Assembly (NCBI GenBank): GCA_023230485.1
Contig: JALNXG010000006.1
Location: forward strand, 1-64,000
DNA length: 64,000 bases
Source: Melioribacteraceae bacterium
GTDB lineage: Bacteria; Bacteroidota; Ignavibacteria; Ignavibacteriales; Melioribacteraceae
Direction: 5' to 3'
This document shows positions 61,801-64,000 of the stretch, in pieces. The notes beneath the pieces are model-generated. The model made no database searches and was not told the DNA's origin. It worked only from the letters and a program-made list of their open reading frames with translations. Numbering within the stretch: the first letter of the stretch is position 1; each line of letters begins with the position of its first letter. The position numbers were made by a program, and so were the translations under genes.

Positions 61801-64000
61801 ATTTAGTGCTCTCGATGTTAAAAGCACATTCATATTGGAACATAAAAGGTCTTGTGGTTGATCTTGTTATTTGGAATGATGATCATGCAGGTTATAGACA
61901 GGAACTTCAGGAACAGATTTTGCGTCTTGTATCTGCAAATACTGAAGCGGGTAAGATTGATAAACCGGGTGGCGTGTTCGTCCGCTTAACCGATCAGATT
62001 TCAGATGAAGATAGGATTTTGACTCAGACTGTAGCACGGGTAATCATATCCGATACTGCCGGCACTCTCGAAGCACAGGTAAATAAACTTAAAAGTAAAG
62101 AATATTCAGTAGAAAAATTAAAGAATAACAGAGTCTATTCGCCATCACAAACAAAAGTAGAAGAGTTTCGTGGCGAAGGATTAATTTTCTTTAATGGTTA
62201 TGGCGGATTTACACCCGATGGACGTGAGTATATCATAGTATCAACTGATAAAAAATTCACGCCGATGCCTTGGTCGAACGTGATTGCAAATCCAAAATTC
62301 GGAACGATTGCCACCGAAAGCGGGAATGGATATACGTGGTATGAGAATGCACATGAATACCGGTTATCGCCTTGGAATAATGATCCGATTTCTGATACGA
62401 GCGGCGAACTATTTTATATTCGTGATGAAGAGACCGGTTACTATTGGTCTCCAACGCCACTTCCAAAACGAGGCGAAGGAAAATATGTAACGCGTCATGG
62501 ATTTGGTTATACTGTTTTTGAACATACAGAAACAGGAATAAGAACCGAGCTTTGGGTTTATGTTGCAATTGATGATTCTATAAAATTCTCTTCCTTAAAA
62601 ATCTGGAACGATTCGGGCAGAGCAAGAAAATTATCTGTCTTTGGATTTGTTGAATTAGTATTAGGAGATATTCCATCAAGGACTTCGATGCATGTAGTAA
62701 GTGAAATCGATACTTCTATGGGAGCAATATTTGCACGCAATTCTTATAATCATGATTTCCCGGAGAAGGTATCATTTTTCCAAGTTGATAATGATAGAAT
62801 TTCGTTTACGTGTAATCGTATCGAATTTATTGGTCGCAATGGCACATTGGAAAATCCGGCTGCTATGAAATTAGCGCATCTATCAGGAAAAGCAGGCGCA
62901 GGATTAGTTCCATGCGCGGCAATTCATGTACCGTTTGAATTTGAAAACCGAAGAGAATATGAGATTAATTTTAAACTCGGCGCAGGTGATAATCGGAATC
63001 ATGCTGAAGAAATAATAAATCGATATAGCGGATTTAATAAAGGTCAAGAAACGATAGAGAAAGTATGGCAGTATTGGAAAGAAGCACTCGGTGCAGTTCA
63101 AACGGAAACTCCCGATAAATCATTGGATATACTTGCAAATGGATGGTTATTCTATCAAACATTGTCATGCCGTATATGGGGACGAAGTGGTTATTATCAA
63201 TCGGGCGGTGCATTCGGATTTAGAGATCAATTGCAGGATGTGATGGCTCTCATTCATTCCAAACCGGAAATCACGAGAGAACAATTGCTTATTAATTCAA
63301 GTCATCAATTCCTTGAAGGAGACGTACAGCATTGGTGGCATCCACCTTTGGGACGCGGCGTAAGGACACATTTCTCTGATGATTATTTATGGCTTCCATT
63401 GGCTGTAAGTCGATATGTTCTAAGCACCGGTGATACGGGAGTTCTTGATGAAAATAGAAACTTCCTTGAAGGACGACCATTAAGAGCTGAGGATGATTCG
63501 TATTATGAGATGCCTGTTGTGTCATCTATAACAGGTACACTTTATCAGCATTGCCAGAAAGCAATACAAAGAGGATTGAACTTCGGTGAACATGGTCTTC
63601 CTCTTATTGGCGGCGGCGATTGGAATGACGGAATGAACTTAATCGGAATGGAAGGGAAAGGAGAAAGCGTATGGCTTGCATTCTTCCTTTATGAAGTATT
63701 ATTCCAATTCAAAAAAATTGCAGCAATTAAAAACGATACTAAATTTATCGAGCTATGCGAAAATCAGATGAATACATTGCAGGCGAATATTGAAAAGAAC
63801 GGTTGGGATGGGGAGTGGTATAGAAGAGCCTATTTTGATGACGGTACTCCGCTCGGTTCAAAAAGCAATGAAGAATGTAAGATTGATTCAATCTCGCAAA
63901 GCTGGTCCGTATTATCAGGTGCTGGAGAAAAGGAGCGTTCGCTTAAAGCAATCGATTCACTAAATAAAAATTTAGTGAAAAGAGATAGCGGATTGATTCA
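55872..64000 (+). CDS. ndvB: Cyclic beta-1,2-glucan synthase (NdvB/Cgs type, partial)
   Basis: A continuous frame from ATG 55872 (GGAGGG ribosome site) to the window end, 2709 codons so far with no stop. It matches the plan of NdvB/Cgs proteins of about 2800 residues. An N-terminal helical region (1-430) precedes membrane helices near 440 and 465. A GT84 domain (about 495-880) has the UDP-glucose and metal motif ITLDADTDLP (about 639), EGSYIGKAIYD, and RHRWIRGDWQ (about 788). More helices lie at 840-1015. A glucoamylase-like domain (about 1020-1570) has NIGMALIANL and WGISESGFNA. Two beta-sandwich regions and a GH94 phosphorylase-like domain end the chain, with GGGDWNDGMN (D2583, D2586). Inner-membrane enzyme making cyclic beta-1,2-glucan for the periplasm. 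Confidence 0.93.
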   Translation, partial: MPAFSPKLGDTISHLKSQMNKFRADSFATKGNSPLRAELFNADQMEKHGRIIAKSHVLASERTYNRILLNRLDKNEEFLSEVHNFLNETVKENHLITPAGEWLLDNYYLIEDQIRIGKKHFPKGYSRELPSLLNGNSKDLPRVYDIAEEIISHGDGRVDLENLIRFVKAYQSVTPLKLGELWAIPIMLRLALIENLRRVSEHIAKGRIERNLAAVWADQLIEVLKNDPKNLILTIADMVRSEPPLTPAFVSEFARRLQSLSPSIISPISWVEQLLGEKGTSVVQLIRQGNKNQAADQVSISNSIGSLRFLNSTNWSDFVEDQSIVESILQKDPMRVYHKMDFATRDNYRHIIEKIGKKSKLTEEQIADKVVLLACKEDAREGGGHRTSHVGYYLIDKGRYLLEDEVNKKITLRNYAKRIGNKIPLSLFVGSIFLLTALSAAALIHKGYREGMENYHLIILGILSTLALSQLSVALVNWLSTLIVRPTSLPRMDYSKKIPKKSRTLVVVPSMITSKEGIKDLVESLEIRFLANRRENLYFTLLTDYKDSSEEHLPEDEMLLSYTKGKIDELNEKYKDLRPDIFSLFHRPRKWNPTEKLWMGYERKRGKLEDLNSYLRGGARDCFSLVIANTQILESAKYIITLDADTDLPLDTAYQLIATIAHPLNQAKYDESSDCITDGYTILQPAVEISLPGTLSSLYAKLFGGNAGIDPYTKTVSDVYQDIFGEGSYIGKAIYDIDMFQKMVKDRFPENKILSHDLIEGCHVRAGLLSDVQLLEEYPCCYNIDVNRRHRWIRGDWQIWQWILPLVPDKSGKLKKNPLSMLSRWKIFDNLRRSLVTPAYVFMMIFAWFFTPNPLFWTLAVIGVMFIPAIFIMIVDLFEKQNEILMRQHLIAFVNNGKTHLYQILFTFINLPFEAAFALDAILRVFWRMTISKTRLLEWTPSNVFGRNQRLNLSETFRNNLLSPLFVIIVVTAFYFYNITIPLVAIPILFVWAFSPIVNWWISLPLKSKRAELSEAEKQFLRLVTRRTWAYFDTFVNETENWLPPDNFQETPHAIIAHRTSPTNIGMALIANLSAYDFGYITSSDLMNRVSNTFSTMQKLERFRGHFYNWYDTFTLLPLQPLYVSSVDSGNLSGLVLTLRQGLLSLPKEKFVDQKLFCGLDDTFNLAIEGMDKADIFPIKELQLFFESMKRNPSNSLKIFWENINEIYQLLNKMDLIDIQEGDSKGWLLSLHNQTYSIIDQIKDLTPWVTVTEFSDISDSFPFKETIPSLKELANLQNEFLPILEGELKYDISTEREKKLNELAQLIIQSSQKANERIEKIKSLGKEAYNLSKIEYDFLYNPSRHLLSIGYNVEKNKKDASYYDLLASESRLTSYIAIAYGYLPQESWFALGRLIMASGGKSLLLSWSGSMFEYLMPLLIMPNYENTLLDQTYKSVVKRQINYGKQRGVPWGISESGFNASDVNLNYQYRAFGVPGIGLKRGLSEDLVIAPYASALGLMVEPEESCKNLQTLADQGMIGKYGFYEAVDYTPARLPRGKSSEIVKSFMVHHEGMTLLSLTYLLLDSPMQKRFVSDPAFDAALLLLQEKIPHTAFSSISSTVFSNPQGNALVSETPIRIITNPNIEIPETQLLSNGRYHIMVTSAGGGYSRWKNLALTRWREDITTDNWGAFCYLRDVATNEFWSNTYQPTLKVSKNYEAIFSEGHAEFKRRDFNYETETQIVISPEDDIEIRRIHLTNREKVAREIEITSYAEIVINPQSADTAHPAFGNLFVQTEIIEEKQAILANRRPRSSEEKTQWMLHTIAVRKADILEVSFETDRAKFIGRGNTHQNPIALTGNEKLSNSDGSVLDPIASVRYKIKLKPDKPATIDIIYGIGETRAQALSLIERYQDRRLSNRVFELSWTHSQVVLRQINATAADSQLYSKIANSIVYSNPFLRANASIIARNRQGQSALWAYAISGDLPIVLVKIEDIKNIDLVLSMLKAHSYWNIKGLVVDLVIWNDDHAGYRQELQEQILRLVSANTEAGKIDKPGGVFVRLTDQISDEDRILTQTVARVIISDTAGTLEAQVNKLKSKEYSVEKLKNNRVYSPSQTKVEEFRGEGLIFFNGYGGFTPDGREYIIVSTDKKFTPMPWSNVIANPKFGTIATESGNGYTWYENAHEYRLSPWNNDPISDTSGELFYIRDEETGYYWSPTPLPKRGEGKYVTRHGFGYTVFEHTETGIRTELWVYVAIDDSIKFSSLKIWNDSGRARKLSVFGFVELVLGDIPSRTSMHVVSEIDTSMGAIFARNSYNHDFPEKVSFFQVDNDRISFTCNRIEFIGRNGTLENPAAMKLAHLSGKAGAGLVPCAAIHVPFEFENRREYEINFKLGAGDNRNHAEEIINRYSGFNKGQETIEKVWQYWKEALGAVQTETPDKSLDILANGWLFYQTLSCRIWGRSGYYQSGGAFGFRDQLQDVMALIHSKPEITREQLLINSSHQFLEGDVQHWWHPPLGRGVRTHFSDDYLWLPLAVSRYVLSTGDTGVLDENRNFLEGRPLRAEDDSYYEMPVVSSITGTLYQHCQKAIQRGLNFGEHGLPLIGGGDWNDGMNLIGMEGKGESVWLAFFLYEVLFQFKKIAAIKNDTKFIELCENQMNTLQANIEKNGWDGEWYRRAYFDDGTPLGSKSNEECKIDSISQSWSVLSGAGEKERSLKAIDSLNKNLVKRDSGLI

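Noticed and set aside
62284..62490. 68-residue plus-strand ORF inside ndvB
   Set aside because: Out of frame with an unbroken, clearly homologous NdvB reading frame; a shadow ORF.
1..64000. CRISPR arrays, insertion sequences, prophage, tRNA or rRNA genes
   Set aside because: No regularly spaced direct repeats, transposase or integrase motifs, or tRNA/rRNA-like segments were seen in the intergenic regions on either strand.

Overview
The window looks like a chromosomal segment of an AT-rich member of the Bacteroidota/Chlorobi lineage, most likely an Ignavibacteria-type heterotroph. This placement is inference. It rests on three Por/type IX secretion (T9SS) C-terminal sorting domains with the PNPFNP signature (partial at 2-133, then 23370-24875 and 43755-46775), many SPII lipoproteins, TPR/outer-membrane-barrel proteins, DUF2911, M16 peptidase pairs, and TAnnTTTG-like promoter boxes. 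I see no rRNA or tRNA gene, insertion sequence, phage gene or CRISPR array. The window is gene-dense and looks like core chromosome with some surface-related accessory cassettes.

Layout. 1-2.5 kb: tail of a T9SS-exported protein, a terminator, a structured leader, then a DUF2911/TPR protein overlapping ispH by one base. 2.5-6.3 kb (minus): an M23 peptidase behind a large TPR/beta-barrel protein. 6.4-16.5 kb (minus): a long co-directional run, reading from its 5' end sbtA-sbtB-trkA, a secreted hypothetical, rfbA, a DUF454 membrane protein, a long coiled-coil protein, two SGNH hydrolases and an MBOAT acyltransferase, closed by a strong hairpin. 16.8-20.6 kb: a beta-lactamase-fold hydrolase, an NTF2-like lipoprotein, and a pilin-like protein / ECF sigma / FecR-type anti-sigma unit. 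20.7-25.5 kb: a desaturase closely resembling eukaryotic sphingolipid delta-4 desaturase, a GH16 glucanase lipoprotein, a small barrel protein, a T9SS-sorted esterase and a small lipoprotein. 25.5-30.6 kb: a second ECF sigma/zinc anti-sigma pair, a giant cNMP-GAF-kinase-like protein without a phospho-accepting histidine, and miaA.

30.7-42.4 kb: a glycosyltransferase, glycyl-tRNA synthetase (no ordinary start codon), a CHASE2 protein overlapping an M61-like peptidase tail to tail, isocitrate dehydrogenase with a C-terminal extension, a two-gene M16 peptidase unit and a Ca2+/cation antiporter. 42.7-46.8 kb: a propeller-like lipoprotein and a 1006-residue T9SS-exported protein. 46.9-54.9 kb: a NarL-type two-component pair, a lone receiver, and a complete TolC/MFP/RND efflux operon. 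55.1-64 kb: a YihX-like HAD phosphatase and more than 8.1 kb of an unfinished cyclic beta-1,2-glucan synthase (NdvB type) running off the window.

Recurring themes are envelope polymer work (NdvB, MBOAT/SGNH cassette, RfbA, GH16, desaturase), protein export and turnover at the surface, and signal transduction. The items I would look at first are the DES1-like desaturase, the NdvB-type synthase outside its usual Proteobacterial hosts, the histidine-less kinase hybrid, the SbtA/SbtB bicarbonate module next to trkA, and the glycyl-tRNA synthetase lacking an AUG/GUG/UUG start.
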